Under the pieces are notes generated by a model. That model saw only the letters and a list, made by a program, of their open reading frames with translations. It was not told the DNA's origin and did not search any database. Positions 17,119 through 26,171 of a DNA stretch of 64,000 nt are shown here, piece after piece; within the stretch, counting starts at the first letter, position 1, and every line of letters starts with the position of its first letter. The stretch lies in assembly GCA_964643725.1 (NCBI GenBank), contig CAZXTL010000005.1, forward strand, positions 1-64,000, written 5' to 3'. The translations under genes were made by a program, and so were the position numbers. The DNA is from DYQY01 sp964643725 (GTDB taxonomy: Bacteria; Margulisbacteria; Riflemargulisbacteria; GWF2-35-9; DYQY01).

Positions 17119-17931
17119 TTAGCTTTGGTATAATTTGAACCATTTTTTAGAAATGTTATTTTCTATTATTTGTTCTGTTAATTCTGAAGGCTCAATGCTT
17201 ATTTTTAAAATCACTAATTCCTCTATTTTAGATTTAAATAACTCTGTTTTCGATTTTTGATTTTTTTTAATATCAAAATACTCATTTTCAATAATATCAC
17301 AAATTCTGTTGAGCTTAAACTTCTTTTCTTTCATAAATCCTTCATAATTTAAATTTTTCCTTTGAATAGGGTCTATTTCTTCATATTTAATCCATGGAGT
17401 CTCTTTAAGTATGTTTTGAGCGTCCTTTGATCTAATGGCCTTATTTTGAGACAAACAAAGTGAACAAAAATTATTTTCCTTAGCAATTATGGGGCTTCCA
17501 CAGGCAACACATACATGAGCATGCTCTTGTACTGACCCTAGTATTATTTGTTTTAATTGTATTCTATATTTAGGATCACATGCCTCTAGCTCTGACAAAA
17601 GACCTGTTATATCTTTTTGTTTTCTTTTCATTTTTTTTATTTCTATTTTTTCTTCTACTTCTGGATTATATGAAACTGTTATTTTAACGTCTTTAATGGT
17701 GCCGACAATTTCCTTGGCTCTTTTAAAAATAGTATGTTTATACTGCATTAATTGTGTTGCCCAAACATTATCTTTTACATACACATAAAGAACATTATTT
17801 TTATAAATTAGGTCCGTTGTAACGCTGGCTATTTTCTCATTCACTATTTCTTTAAAAGCTCTTTTTAGTAAAAGACTTTCTTGAATGTTTTTATTAGCGC
17901 TTTGCAATAAAATATCTATTAATTGTTTCAT
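17119..17931 (-). CDS. DciA/DUF721 protein with added zinc ribbon
   Basis: This 270-residue protein has an N-terminal DUF721 domain (about 1-95: LKRAFKEIVNEKIASVTTDLIYKNN followed by VLYVYVKDNVWATQLMQYK). DciA proteins with this domain load the replicative helicase in bacteria without DnaC/DnaI. The C-terminal half is extra: a zinc-ribbon pattern with Cys141, Cys144, Cys156 and Cys159 (CxxC-x11-CxxC), then a Lys-rich helical tail. It lies between recF and gyrB, the usual place for DUF721 next to recF. The loader role is inferred from family and context. The tail function is unknown. Confidence 0.75.
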   Translation of the reverse strand: MKQLIDILLQSANKNIQESLLLKRAFKEIVNEKIASVTTDLIYKNNVLYVYVKDNVWATQLMQYKHTIFKRAKEIVGTIKDVKITVSYNPEVEEKIEIKKMKRKQKDITGLLSELEACDPKYRIQLKQIILGSVQEHAHVCVACGSPIIAKENNFCSLCLSQNKAIRSKDAQNILKETPWIKYEEIDPIQRKNLNYEGFMKEKKFKLNRICDIIENEYFDIKKNQKSKTELFKSKIEELVILKISIEPSELTEQIIENNISKKWFKLYQS

Positions 17932-17933
17932 CT

Positions 17934-18956
17934 CTATAACCTTATAATAAAAGGATTCTTTAACCTTTTAACATATCTTTCGTCGGTCGAAGTTAATATT
18001 TTCTGGTGATCATTTTCAATAAGATCATAAAATATTTTTTGTCTTTCGTCATCAAGCCCTAAAAACGCATCATCTAACAAAAGCACTGGTTTTACGTTTA
18101 ATTTATCATTAAAATGTTTTTTTTCGCTTAATTTCAAAAGTAAACTTATTAACCTTTTTTCTCCTGTTGAACAATATTTTTTGGTTGATTTCTCATTTAA
18201 TGAAATATCAAAATCATCTCGATGCGATCCATATAAACATTCTTTGTAGTTTCTTTCTTTTAATAAATCCATATTTTTAATGGTATCAGTATATTTTAAC
18301 TCTATCGTTCCAATTGTTGAGTAATATGTCTTTAAATAGTTATTCGCTGAAACTTGCAGTTCTTCTAATAGTTGTTCTCTATGTTTAACTATTTGAACGT
18401 TATTGTTTTCTAACTGTTCTTGATAAACGCTTAACAATTGTTCATTTATATTGTTATTTTTTAATATTTTCCTTTTTATGTCTATTATTCGCTTATGATC
18501 TTTAAGTATTTCTAGATAACCTGTGCTTGTTTTTGAAAGAATAGTGTCTAAGTATCTCCTCCTAACACTTGGAGACCCTTCAATAATTGTTACATCGTTT
18601 GGCGAAATTAATATTGCAGTAAATTCTTTTAAAAGATCTGATGATTTTTTTAAAATATTATTATTAAGTACTATTTTTTTTGATCCATCTTCTTTAAAAA
18701 CTATACTTATTTTACTAACTCTATTTTCACTAACAACTTCAGCAATTAAAGAAGCTTCTTGCTTTCCAAAGTTTATTATTTCTTTATTAATGTTAGTTTT
18801 AAAAGATCTAGCTGAAGAAAAGAAATTTATAGCCTCTATGAGATTACTTTTACCTTTACCATTTAAGGCAACAACTAAGTTATTAATATCTTCAAATATA
18901 AAGCGTTGGTCTAAAAATGTTCTAAAGTTATATAAATAAATACTCTTTATGAGCAT
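17934..18956 (-). CDS. recF: DNA replication and repair protein RecF
   Basis: This 340-residue SMC-like ATPase loads RecA at gaps together with RecO and RecR. Walker A is ALNGKGKSNLIEAI near 31-44 with SSARSF after it. The signature region is CSTGEKRLISLLLKL, and Walker B is PVLLLDDAFLGLD. The coiled-coil arm lies between about 140 and 210. The recF start overlaps the dnaN stop by 1 base (TAATG), so they are coupled. Confidence 0.95.
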   Translation of the reverse strand: MLIKSIYLYNFRTFLDQRFIFEDINNLVVALNGKGKSNLIEAINFFSSARSFKTNINKEIINFGKQEASLIAEVVSENRVSKISIVFKEDGSKKIVLNNNILKKSSDLLKEFTAILISPNDVTIIEGSPSVRRRYLDTILSKTSTGYLEILKDHKRIIDIKRKILKNNNINEQLLSVYQEQLENNNVQIVKHREQLLEELQVSANNYLKTYYSTIGTIELKYTDTIKNMDLLKERNYKECLYGSHRDDFDISLNEKSTKKYCSTGEKRLISLLLKLSEKKHFNDKLNVKPVLLLDDAFLGLDDERQKIFYDLIENDHQKILTSTDERYVKRLKNPFIIRL

Positions 18957-20068
18957 TACCTTTTAACTTTTATTGGCATCATAATATAAATATATTCTTG
19001 GTTATTATCTTCTTTAATAACTAACGGTTTTTCGTCATTTATTATTTCTATTTTTATATCATTACTCTCTAAGCTTTTTAATACATCCATCATTAGCCTT
19101 ACATTAAAAACAACACTTATATTATCATCACCTGTATAAACTATGCTTAACTTCTCGCTTCCATCACCAAAGTCTGGCGTTATGGAAGATATGACTAAGG
19201 CTTTATTTAATAGTTCTATTTTAACCATGTATGAGTTTCTTTGAGCAATAATATTAATTCTTTCACATGCATCTAAAAATTCTTTTCTGTTAATTTTAAT
19301 ATCTAAGTTTTTTTCTTTTGGTATTAATAAATTATAATCTGGAAATTGTCCGTTTATTACTCTTGAATACATTTGAATATCATCAATAATAAAAAGTATT
19401 TTTTCTTCACTTAGTCTTATTTTTATGTTTTCTGTTTCTTTTATTGAAAATATAGATATTATTTCTTTTATTGTTTTAATTGGAATAATTACTTTTAATG
19501 AATCCTTACCTTCAAATTTAATATCATCTTTTGCTAGTCTATAACCATCCGCTGCTACAAAAACAATTTTCTTTTTTTCACTATTTATATCAATTAAAAC
19601 ACCATTCAGTATTATTTTTTCTTCTTCTTCTGATGCCGCAAAAGACACTCTTCTTACCATATCCTTAAACACTTCTTTACTTAAAATAATCTCTTTATAC
19701 TCATCAATTATCATATTTTCTGGAAACTCTTCAGGATTAGCTGTAAATATATTAAACGTTGATTCTCCACTACTTATAAGTAATGTATTATTTTCACTTA
19801 AATACATAGAAACTTCTTCTGCTGGTAATTTACTAATAATATTATAAAAAGTTTTAGCGTGAACTAATGTTACTCCTTCAGAATCAACCTGAGCTTCTAG
19901 TGAACAAATAATATTTGTTTTTAAATTATTAGTTGTAATAATTAATAAATTATTTTTGGTTTCTAATTTAAAACACTTTAACGCCTCAACCGTTGTTCTT
20001 TCACTAACTGAATTCATGCTTATTGATAATATTTTTAAAAGTTTTGCTTTTCCACAGGTTATATTCAT
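18956..20068 (-). CDS. dnaN: DNA polymerase III beta sliding clamp
   Basis: This 370-residue protein has three repeated clamp domains that close as a dimer around DNA. Recognisable segments are LLITTNNLKTNIICSLEAQV in domain 1, FAASEEEEKIILNGVLIDI in domain 2, and the C-terminal EYIYIMMPIKVKR (family ending P.R). It follows dnaA and the putative origin. CTTTTCCACAGG at the start of the gene contains a one-mismatch DnaA box. Confidence 0.96.
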   Translation of the reverse strand: MNITCGKAKLLKILSISMNSVSERTTVEALKCFKLETKNNLLIITTNNLKTNIICSLEAQVDSEGVTLVHAKTFYNIISKLPAEEVSMYLSENNTLLISSGESTFNIFTANPEEFPENMIIDEYKEIILSKEVFKDMVRRVSFAASEEEEKIILNGVLIDINSEKKKIVFVAADGYRLAKDDIKFEGKDSLKVIIPIKTIKEIISIFSIKETENIKIRLSEEKILFIIDDIQMYSRVINGQFPDYNLLIPKEKNLDIKINRKEFLDACERINIIAQRNSYMVKIELLNKALVISSITPDFGDGSEKLSIVYTGDDNISVVFNVRLMMDVLKSLESNDIKIEIINDEKPLVIKEDNNQEYIYIMMPIKVKR

Positions 20069-20291
20069 AATTACTTCTCCTTATTGATTTATATAATTTT
20101 AACTATTCTTATTCAGTCTTGTTAGTATGTTGAATAAGTGTATTTTTATTGATACTAATCACTAAAATCTCTCCACAATTTATAAGAGAAGCGTCCTAGT
20201 GTTATTAACAATTTATTTACTTTTACTATCTATCCCCTTTTATCCTAAATTTATTAATAGGTTATCAACAAATTTATCAACATTTTATTAA
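20069..20291. other. Probable replication origin (oriC) between dnaA and dnaN
   Basis: This 223-base, very AT-rich interval lies between dnaN and the end of dnaA. Two DnaA boxes TTATCAACA lie in the same orientation 12 bases apart, at 20262-20270 and 20274-20282. Weaker boxes (TCTCCACAA-like) and long A/T tracts that could form the unwinding element lie between 20090 and 20250. Further boxes occur in the dnaA promoter. Many bacteria have a bipartite origin around dnaA. GC-skew and mapping data would be needed to prove it. Confidence 0.6.
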
Positions 20292-21677
20292 TTAGTCTAT
20301 GAGTGTTGTTTTTATTTGATTTAGAGCACTTTTTAAATCGGAATTTTTTTTAATATCATTTCTTACTTTATCACAAGCATGCATAACTGTAGTGTGATCT
20401 CTGCCTCCAAAATTCTCACCTATTTTAGGTAACGAAAAATTAGTAAGATCTCTACAAAGATACATAGCAACTTGTCTTGCATGGGCTATTTCTTTAGTTC
20501 TTATTTTTGCAGAAAGATTTTCATATTCGATATTATAATATTCAGCAACGGATTTTTTTATTTTAGAAATAGATATAGGTTTTTTAGAATTATTTTTAAC
20601 AATATCCTTTATAACATCTTTAGCAAGATTAATAGTGATTTCCTGATTAATTAGAGAAGAGTATGCAATTATTTTAATCAAGGCACCTTCAAGTTCTCTA
20701 ATGTTGCCAGGTATTTGAGAGGCAATATAGTAAATAACGTCTTGTGGTATATTTTGAAACTCTGGCTCTAGTTTTTTATATAATATAGCCATTCTTGTTT
20801 CAAGGTCTGGTGCTTGTATATCAGCAGATAAGCCCCATTCAAATCTAGATTTTAGTCTATCCTGAATAGAAGGTATATCTTTTGGCAACCTGTCAGATGT
20901 GATAATTATTTGTTTATTAAATTGATAAAGATAATTAAACGTATGAAAGAATTCTTCTTCTGTTTTTTCTTTACCAGCAATAAAAGGAATATCATCAATC
21001 ATTAGAACATCTACTTTTCTATATTTTTCACGAAACTCCATTGTTTTGTTGTTTTGAATTGAGCTTATAAGATGATTAGTAAATTCTTCAGCTGTTATAT
21101 ATAAAACTTTAAGATATGGGTGAAGGTCTTGAACCTTGTGTCCAATCGCGTGCATCAGGTGAGTTTTGCCAAGGCCAACACCACCATAAATAAAAAACGG
21201 ATTATATGCTTTTCCAGGAGCTTTTGCTACGGCAAGCGATGCTGCATGACTAAAGCGATTACTTTGACCAACAACATATGTATCATAAGTGTATTTAGGG
21301 TTTAACATAAAGGCAGATTCTTGAGGTTCTATGCTGAACTCTTTTCTTTCCTTTTTTTCTTCTTGAGACTTTTGTTTGTTAAAGGATTCTTCTTCATCTG
21401 AAACGAAATCGTCTTCTGCTTTTTGTTTCATCTGTTCGTTTACGCTTAACTCAAGAATGATATCTAAATCAAAACTTTGCTTAACGGAACGCTTAATATG
21501 AAAATCACACTTTTCATATACCCATTTTTTCATGAAAGCATTAGGAACCCCTAAAATAAGGGAATTATTTAAGAAAGATATCGGTTTGACTGCTTTTTGA
21601 AAAGTCGTATAAGATACTTTTCCTAGCTTATCTTTTAGATATTCGTCAACTTGCTCCCATATATCTATGATGCTCAT
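20292..21677 (-). CDS. dnaA: Chromosomal replication initiator DnaA
   Basis: This AAA+ initiator has domain I (IIDIWEQVDEYLKDKLGKVSYTTF), a variable linker, Walker A GGVGLGKTHLMHAIGHK, Walker B VDVLMIDDIPFIAGKE, and the domain IV DNA-binding signature GGRDHTTVMHACDKV. I place the start at 21677 (461 residues). The next in-frame ATG at 21707 has a DnaA box touching it on each side, and the promoter's -10 is only 12 bases before it. The longest reading begins with TTG at 21764 upstream of the promoter and is unlikely. It is the first gene of the dnaA-dnaN-recF-dciA-gyrBA-ychF block. Confidence 0.96.
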   Translation of the reverse strand: MSIIDIWEQVDEYLKDKLGKVSYTTFQKAVKPISFLNNSLILGVPNAFMKKWVYEKCDFHIKRSVKQSFDLDIILELSVNEQMKQKAEDDFVSDEEESFNKQKSQEEKKERKEFSIEPQESAFMLNPKYTYDTYVVGQSNRFSHAASLAVAKAPGKAYNPFFIYGGVGLGKTHLMHAIGHKVQDLHPYLKVLYITAEEFTNHLISSIQNNKTMEFREKYRKVDVLMIDDIPFIAGKEKTEEEFFHTFNYLYQFNKQIIITSDRLPKDIPSIQDRLKSRFEWGLSADIQAPDLETRMAILYKKLEPEFQNIPQDVIYYIASQIPGNIRELEGALIKIIAYSSLINQEITINLAKDVIKDIVKNNSKKPISISKIKKSVAEYYNIEYENLSAKIRTKEIAHARQVAMYLCRDLTNFSLPKIGENFGGRDHTTVMHACDKVRNDIKKNSDLKSALNQIKTTLID

Positions 21678-21693
21678 TGTAGTATTGTTTGCC

Positions 21694-21747
21694 TGTGGAT
21701 AACTCATTGTTGATAAGTATCCTAACAAACAAAAAATTATTTTGCAA
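21694..21747 (-). promoter_or_regulatory. dnaA promoter with two overlapping DnaA boxes
   Basis: On the minus strand TTGCAA (21747-21742) and TAGGAT (21724-21719) are 17 bases apart. DnaA boxes TTATCAACA (21716-21708) and TTATCCACA (21702-21694, perfect consensus) follow immediately, where transcription should start. DnaA bound there would block its own promoter, the autoregulation known in other bacteria. Confidence 0.7.
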
Positions 21748-21876
21748 TAATGAAAAACAGACAATAATTGAAAATTACAAATTTGTAGTTTATGTTTAGA
21801 AGGAAAAGGCTTATAAACCTTATGTATTCTGATCTATGGTCATTTTTTAATATGTTGTTTTTCTAATCTATTTCTC

Positions 21877-22896
21877 TTAAATTGGTTCACTAGCAGACAA
21901 TAAGGTGGACCAATCTTTTATTACAGGATCGAACCCTTTTTTTTGGATTATTTTAATAATTTCTTCTAGAGAACGGTGGTCGCTAACCTGGAATTGTTCG
22001 TCAGAATTATTATCCGAGTATCCTCCAGGGTTAGTTTTGGACTCAGCGCTTATTTGGGTTACACCTAAACCAAGAAGGTTATCTCTTATTTCAGGACTTT
22101 CTCGTGTGGAGAGGATAATTCCGACCTTGGGGAAAGTTACTCTAAAAGCAAGTATCATTTGAACAAAATCTCTATCGGGAACAGGAGAAAAGGCAAGGTT
22201 TTCAGGTGATGCGTGTATTCGTGGGAAAGAAACAGTAAAATCTGCTTTCCAGTATTTTTTCATAAGATAATTTAAGTGTTCAGCTAAAGCCAATGACTCT
22301 GTTTTCCAGTCTGATAGACCTAAAAGAAAACCTAAACCTACTTTTCTCATTCCAGCCTCTAGGGCTCTTTCTGGAGATTTGTATCTAAAATCAAAGTCTC
22401 TTTTTGGGCCAGATGGGTGCATTTGAGAATAGATGTTTTTGTTATAAGTTTCCTGATATATAGTTAGGCCACTTACACCAGCATGAATAAGTTGAGCATA
22501 CTCCTGAGTAGAACAGGGAAATATCTCACCAGCAACATATGAGAACAATTTTTGTGCTTGCTTTATAATAGGGACTAAGTAGTTTACGCCAGCAACAGCC
22601 TTATTTTCACCAGTAAGAAGCAAGATGCTATCAAATCCTTTTTGTTTAAGTATAAGTAGTTGGTTTGTTGCTTCTTTAAGAGACAAAGTTTGTCTAACGA
22701 TAGATTGATTTATGTTAAAGCCACAGTATTTACAGGAATTACAACACTCATTGGAAAGATACAAAGGAATATATAGCTGAATAGTGTTTCCAAAGTGTTG
22801 TTTAGTTAATTGTTTAGCTTTTATTGCTAAGTTTGACAACTCAGAGTCCGATAAAGGGCCTAAGAGTTTTGAGAAGGAGTCAACGTTAAAGCTCAT
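21877..22896 (-). CDS. thiH: 2-iminoacetate synthase ThiH
   Basis: This 339-residue radical SAM enzyme cleaves tyrosine to dehydroglycine for thiazole synthesis. The cluster motif is CNSCKYCGF (CxxxCxxC) near residues 51-59, followed by an aromatic-rich region with GEIFPCSTQEYAQL and YQETYN, typical of ThiH. It overlaps thiG by 4 bases. The anaerobic-type ThiH, not the oxygen-using glycine oxidase ThiO, fits a low-oxygen organism. Confidence 0.93.
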   Translation of the reverse strand: MSFNVDSFSKLLGPLSDSELSNLAIKAKQLTKQHFGNTIQLYIPLYLSNECCNSCKYCGFNINQSIVRQTLSLKEATNQLLILKQKGFDSILLLTGENKAVAGVNYLVPIIKQAQKLFSYVAGEIFPCSTQEYAQLIHAGVSGLTIYQETYNKNIYSQMHPSGPKRDFDFRYKSPERALEAGMRKVGLGFLLGLSDWKTESLALAEHLNYLMKKYWKADFTVSFPRIHASPENLAFSPVPDRDFVQMILAFRVTFPKVGIILSTRESPEIRDNLLGLGVTQISAESKTNPGGYSDNNSDEQFQVSDHRSLEEIIKIIQKKGFDPVIKDWSTLLSASEPI

Positions 22897-23663
22897 TTTA
22901 TAAGCCAGGCTAGAGGACTGGATGCCTCACCCTCGTTTTCTTTAGCAAGACCTGAAAGGTAGCCCTCTCTACCCGCTTCAACTGCTTTTTTAAAGGCAGA
23001 AGCAATTAATATAGGAAAGTTAGCAATAGCTATGGCGGTATTCACAAGGATTGCATCAGCGCCAAGCTCCATTGCCTCACAGGCATGAGAAGGAGCACCA
23101 ATTCCTGCGTCTATGACTACTGGTATATTGGCGTTTTCTATAATAATTTTAAGAAGATCTTTGTTTTTTAGCCCTTTATTTGAACCAATAGGTGAAGCTA
23201 GAGGCATAACAGTAGCAGCTCCAGCGTCTTCCAGTTTTTTAGCTAAAATGGGGTCAGCCTGCATGTAGGGAAGGACGATAAAGCCTTCTTTTACAAGTAT
23301 TTTAGTTGCTTTTAATGTTTCTTCTCCATCAGGAATAAGGTGTCTAGGTTCTGGAGTAACCTCTAGTTTAATCCAGTTAGTTTGGCTTGATGCTCTGGAA
23401 AGCATAGCTAATCTAATGGCTTCATCAGCAGTTTGTGCACCTGAAGTATTGGGTAAAAGCTGACAGTGTTTAAGATTTAAATGATTTAAAATATGGTCAT
23501 CGGGATTAGTTAAGTTAACTCTTCTTAGGGCAACAGTAATCATCTCAGTTCCGGAAGATTCTATAGCTTGTTGCATTATTAGGGGTGAAGAAAACTTCCC
23601 TGTGCCTACGAATAACCGAGATGAAAATATACGATTGGCTATTTGTAGGGAGTCATTATTCAT
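22893..23663 (-). CDS. thiG: Thiazole synthase ThiG
   Basis: This 256-residue TIM-barrel enzyme builds the thiamine thiazole from DXP, dehydroglycine and ThiS-thiocarboxylate. Family segments are SRLFVGTGKFSS at the start, EMITVALRRVNL, LLPNTSGAQTADEA, LPYMQADPILAKKLEDAGAATVMPL, SPIGSNKGL and VIDAGIGAPSHACEAMELGADAILVNTAIA. It overlaps the preceding lipoprotein gene and thiH by 4 bases each. No thiS, thiF or thiE is in the window, and I see no TPP riboswitch upstream. Confidence 0.95.
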   Translation of the reverse strand: MNNDSLQIANRIFSSRLFVGTGKFSSPLIMQQAIESSGTEMITVALRRVNLTNPDDHILNHLNLKHCQLLPNTSGAQTADEAIRLAMLSRASSQTNWIKLEVTPEPRHLIPDGEETLKATKILVKEGFIVLPYMQADPILAKKLEDAGAATVMPLASPIGSNKGLKNKDLLKIIIENANIPVVIDAGIGAPSHACEAMELGADAILVNTAIAIANFPILIASAFKKAVEAGREGYLSGLAKENEGEASSPLAWLIK

Positions 23664-24076
23664 TTAGCCATATCTATTCTTCTAAGTTGTTTAGAGGAGC
23701 CACCATTGTTTGCTTCAGCCTCAGTTTTTTTATAGGAATCGATGCTTTTTGTGAGAAGTGTTTGAAGATTATTTATTTTATTTTCATCAGCATTTTTGAC
23801 GCTTACTAAAACATCGGTATTGTTTTTGTTTTTAGTGAAAGTCAGTTCAAGTTCCGAAGGATAATCGTTACCTTTATAGTCTGAGTATCCAACTTTTTGA
23901 GCAGGCACATCAAAAACAATAGATGTAGTTGGTAATTCTTTTTTTAGAGTTAATAGAGTTTGAAAGAAAATACTTTCTGGTTGAATGTTCTCTATGGTGA
24001 TAGTTTTTTGACCATCACATCCGGTTAGTAAAAGCAAAAAACAAAAAGAAAACACAATCAGTATTTTATTAATCAT
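23660..24076 (-). CDS. Small lipoprotein of unknown function
   Basis: This 138-residue protein starts with a lipoprotein signal (MINKILIVFSFCFLLLLTGC, lipobox LTGC, Cys at 20). The mature part alternates beta segments (TITIENIQPESIFFQTL, SIVFDVPAQKVGYSDYKG, ELELTFTKNKNNTDVLVSVK) and ends in a charged tail. I do not recognise the family. The four-base overlap with thiG means it is translated with the thiamine genes, but no function follows from that. Confidence 0.7.
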   Translation of the reverse strand: MINKILIVFSFCFLLLLTGCDGQKTITIENIQPESIFFQTLLTLKKELPTTSIVFDVPAQKVGYSDYKGNDYPSELELTFTKNKNNTDVLVSVKNADENKINNLQTLLTKSIDSYKKTEAEANNGGSSKQLRRIDMAK

Positions 24077-24225
24077 AATAGTTACCTCTGCCTAAAGTAT
24101 AAAGAATAGAGGGGTATTTATCAACAAGATATAGCTTCTGTCCGTTAGAAAACTTTTAAAACAAAAAGAATGGATGCAAATATTATATTTAGTAGAACGT
24201 TAAACGTTATATTGGGGGGCATTAA
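24077..24225. promoter_or_regulatory. Divergent intergenic region with DnaA box and AACGTT pair
   Basis: This 149-base region separates the minus-strand thi/dna block from plus-strand genes. It holds one DnaA box, TTATCAACA, at 24118-24126 on the plus strand. Two AACGTT hexamers share a palindrome AACGTTAAACGTT at 24196-24208, 17 bases before the next start codon, which may be an operator. A strong G-run (GGGGGG) serves as ribosome-binding site for the 24226 gene. No convincing promoter hexamers were chosen. Confidence 0.4.
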
Positions 24226-24711
24226 ATGGAAATAGTGTTCGGAGAAAATATATTAATTTCAACAAGCAATCAAAGTGCTTTTGATAATGTTTTGTCTGCA
24301 GTAGCTGGTAATCAATTTTTTGATCAAAAAGCCTTACAAAACATTCAGACAGATGACCTCCGAGAAGCTTTTAATGATTGGGTTGAGAATGATTTCATGT
24401 CTGAGAATGATGAAGGCGGAAATTGGCTTAAAACGACCGAAGAATTAGAAGAAGAAGAAAGATATGCAGGAGTAAGTCCTGGGGTAAGGGAATTTGTAAA
24501 AGGTATGGACGAGTATAGAGAGGACTGGGACAAGTTTAATGTCGCTGAGGGCAAAAGAGCATCTTTAAGAAATCAAATAGAAAAAATGGAAACACAACAA
24601 ACTTATGAAGAGTCATTATTTCTGACAGGAGAGGCATTAATTGACCCAGATATCAGAAAGCAAATCTCCCAACTCAAGGCACAAATAGTAGAAATTAAAG
24701 AAGATTTGTAA
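24226..24711 (+). CDS. Acidic helical protein of unknown function
   Basis: This 161-residue protein has no signal or membrane segment. It is acidic and Glu-rich in the middle (TEELEEEERYAG), with a probable coiled coil at the C-terminus (about 110-161: NQIEKMETQQTYEES, RKQISQLKAQIVEIKEDL). A G-rich ribosome-binding site precedes the ATG. I do not recognise the family. It is the first plus-strand gene beyond the thi block and lies 55 bases before the U32 gene. The function is not predictable from sequence alone. Confidence 0.65.
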   Translation: MEIVFGENILISTSNQSAFDNVLSAVAGNQFFDQKALQNIQTDDLREAFNDWVENDFMSENDEGGNWLKTTEELEEEERYAGVSPGVREFVKGMDEYREDWDKFNVAEGKRASLRNQIEKMETQQTYEESLFLTGEALIDPDIRKQISQLKAQIVEIKEDL

Positions 24712-24766
24712 GTACAACATAGAAAAGTTTTGCAATACCCAACAAAACAGATGATAATTAATTGTT

Positions 24767-26008
24767 ATGAAACGACCTGAACTTCTTGCGCCAGCTGGTA
24801 ATTATGAAAATGCTTATTTTGCTCTTAAATATGGAGCAGATGCTATCTATCAGGGGCTCGATGGTTTTTCATTAAGAAGAACAAAAAAGGCAGAGTTAGG
24901 TGTTGATGAGCTAATAAGGTGTGCAGAGCTAGCACATATGCAAGGCAAAAAGCATTATTTGGCCGTTAATATGTTTGCTCATGAAAGCGATATTGTGTTA
25001 CTTCAAAAGAAGATAGAGGACATAGCCAAAATTAAGACAGATGCTTTTATTCTTTCTGATCCAGGAATGTTTTTAATACTTAAGGAAAGGTTTCCCGAAG
25101 GTGAATTTCATCTTTCTACTCAAGCCAATACACTTAATTCTTCCGCTGTTAGTTTTTGGGAAAAGCAGGGGATAAGTCGGGTTATATTAGCAAGAGAGCT
25201 TACAAAGGAAGATATTTCCACAATAAGAGAGCAAACAAGTATAGGGTTGGAAATGTTTGTACACGGAGCTATGTGTATGAGCTATTCTGGAAGATGTCAC
25301 TTGAGCAATTATTTCCTACACAGAGATGCAAACAGAGGAGAGTGTGCACAACCATGTAGATGGGAATATACTCAGAAAACCCAAAACATAGAGCCTCAAG
25401 CCTCAAGCCAGGACAGTTTTATTGAGATAGAGGAAGACGATAAAGGAACATATATTTTAAATTCTAAAGACCTTTGTTTAATAGAAAAAATACCAGAGCT
25501 CATGAAAACAGGTATAGATTCTTTTAAAATAGAGGGTAGAAACAAGACAAGTTATTATGTAGCAAACGTTGTAAGGGTTTATCGTCAAGTAATCGATGAA
25601 TGTTTAGGCGGAAACTTAAAAGATGCTACTCTTCATTGGGGTAAACAAGAATTGTCCAAAGTTTCACATCGTGATTATAGTACTGGTTTTTATGATGGAG
25701 AGAAAGGGAGCTTCAACTTTGATTCATCAGGTTATATAAAAGATGCAAAGATGGTTGGAATTGCTTCTTCAGATGGAAATCAAATTGAAATTGATGTTCG
25801 AGATAAGATAGAAATAGGCGATGAAATCACTGTTGTTGTGCCAGAAAAAAGAACAGATTTGGTGATAACAGTAACAAAGATGATAGATAGAAAAACAGGT
25901 GAGAACATCCAAGCAGCACATAATGGAAACCTGATAAACATTCCAATAGCGGCTAGCATTTTTGAACAATTAATAGTTCGAAAAGAAACACTAACCAAAC
26001 AGTCATGA
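24767..26008 (+). CDS. U32 family protein (TrhP/RlhA-like RNA hydroxylation factor)
   Basis: This 413-residue member of the peptidase U32 family starts with RPELLAPAGNYENAYFALKYGADAIYQGL, has FHLSTQANTLNSSAV near 110-125 and the cluster-binding stretch FVHGAMCMSYSGRCHLSNYFLHRDANRGECAQPCRWEY near 164-200, where four Cys can hold an iron-sulfur cluster. IEGRNKTSYYVANVVRVYR follows. Members once called proteases are now linked to tRNA (TrhP) or 23S rRNA (RlhA) hydroxylation with prephenate. I cannot choose between these from sequence. Confidence 0.88.
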   Translation: MKRPELLAPAGNYENAYFALKYGADAIYQGLDGFSLRRTKKAELGVDELIRCAELAHMQGKKHYLAVNMFAHESDIVLLQKKIEDIAKIKTDAFILSDPGMFLILKERFPEGEFHLSTQANTLNSSAVSFWEKQGISRVILARELTKEDISTIREQTSIGLEMFVHGAMCMSYSGRCHLSNYFLHRDANRGECAQPCRWEYTQKTQNIEPQASSQDSFIEIEEDDKGTYILNSKDLCLIEKIPELMKTGIDSFKIEGRNKTSYYVANVVRVYRQVIDECLGGNLKDATLHWGKQELSKVSHRDYSTGFYDGEKGSFNFDSSGYIKDAKMVGIASSDGNQIEIDVRDKIEIGDEITVVVPEKRTDLVITVTKMIDRKTGENIQAAHNGNLINIPIAASIFEQLIVRKETLTKQS

Positions 26009-26171
26009 GCTCCAAATTAAGATAAACAAACTCAAAACACAGAGTATAAAAGTTAAAGAAAACAGGATAAAACGATGAGTTTTATCTATTAAGATGGGAA
26101 TATATTCAAATTAAGCCGATAACTGAGAGTATATAAAAATACAAAAAACAACCTTCAAAAGGAAAAACAAG

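Noticed and set aside
21678..21764. Upstream starts of dnaA at 21764 (TTG) and 21707 (ATG)
   Set aside because: The 21764 start lies upstream of the predicted promoter. The 21707 start is wedged between two DnaA boxes, close behind the -10 element, and lacks a ribosome-binding site, though it remains possible.
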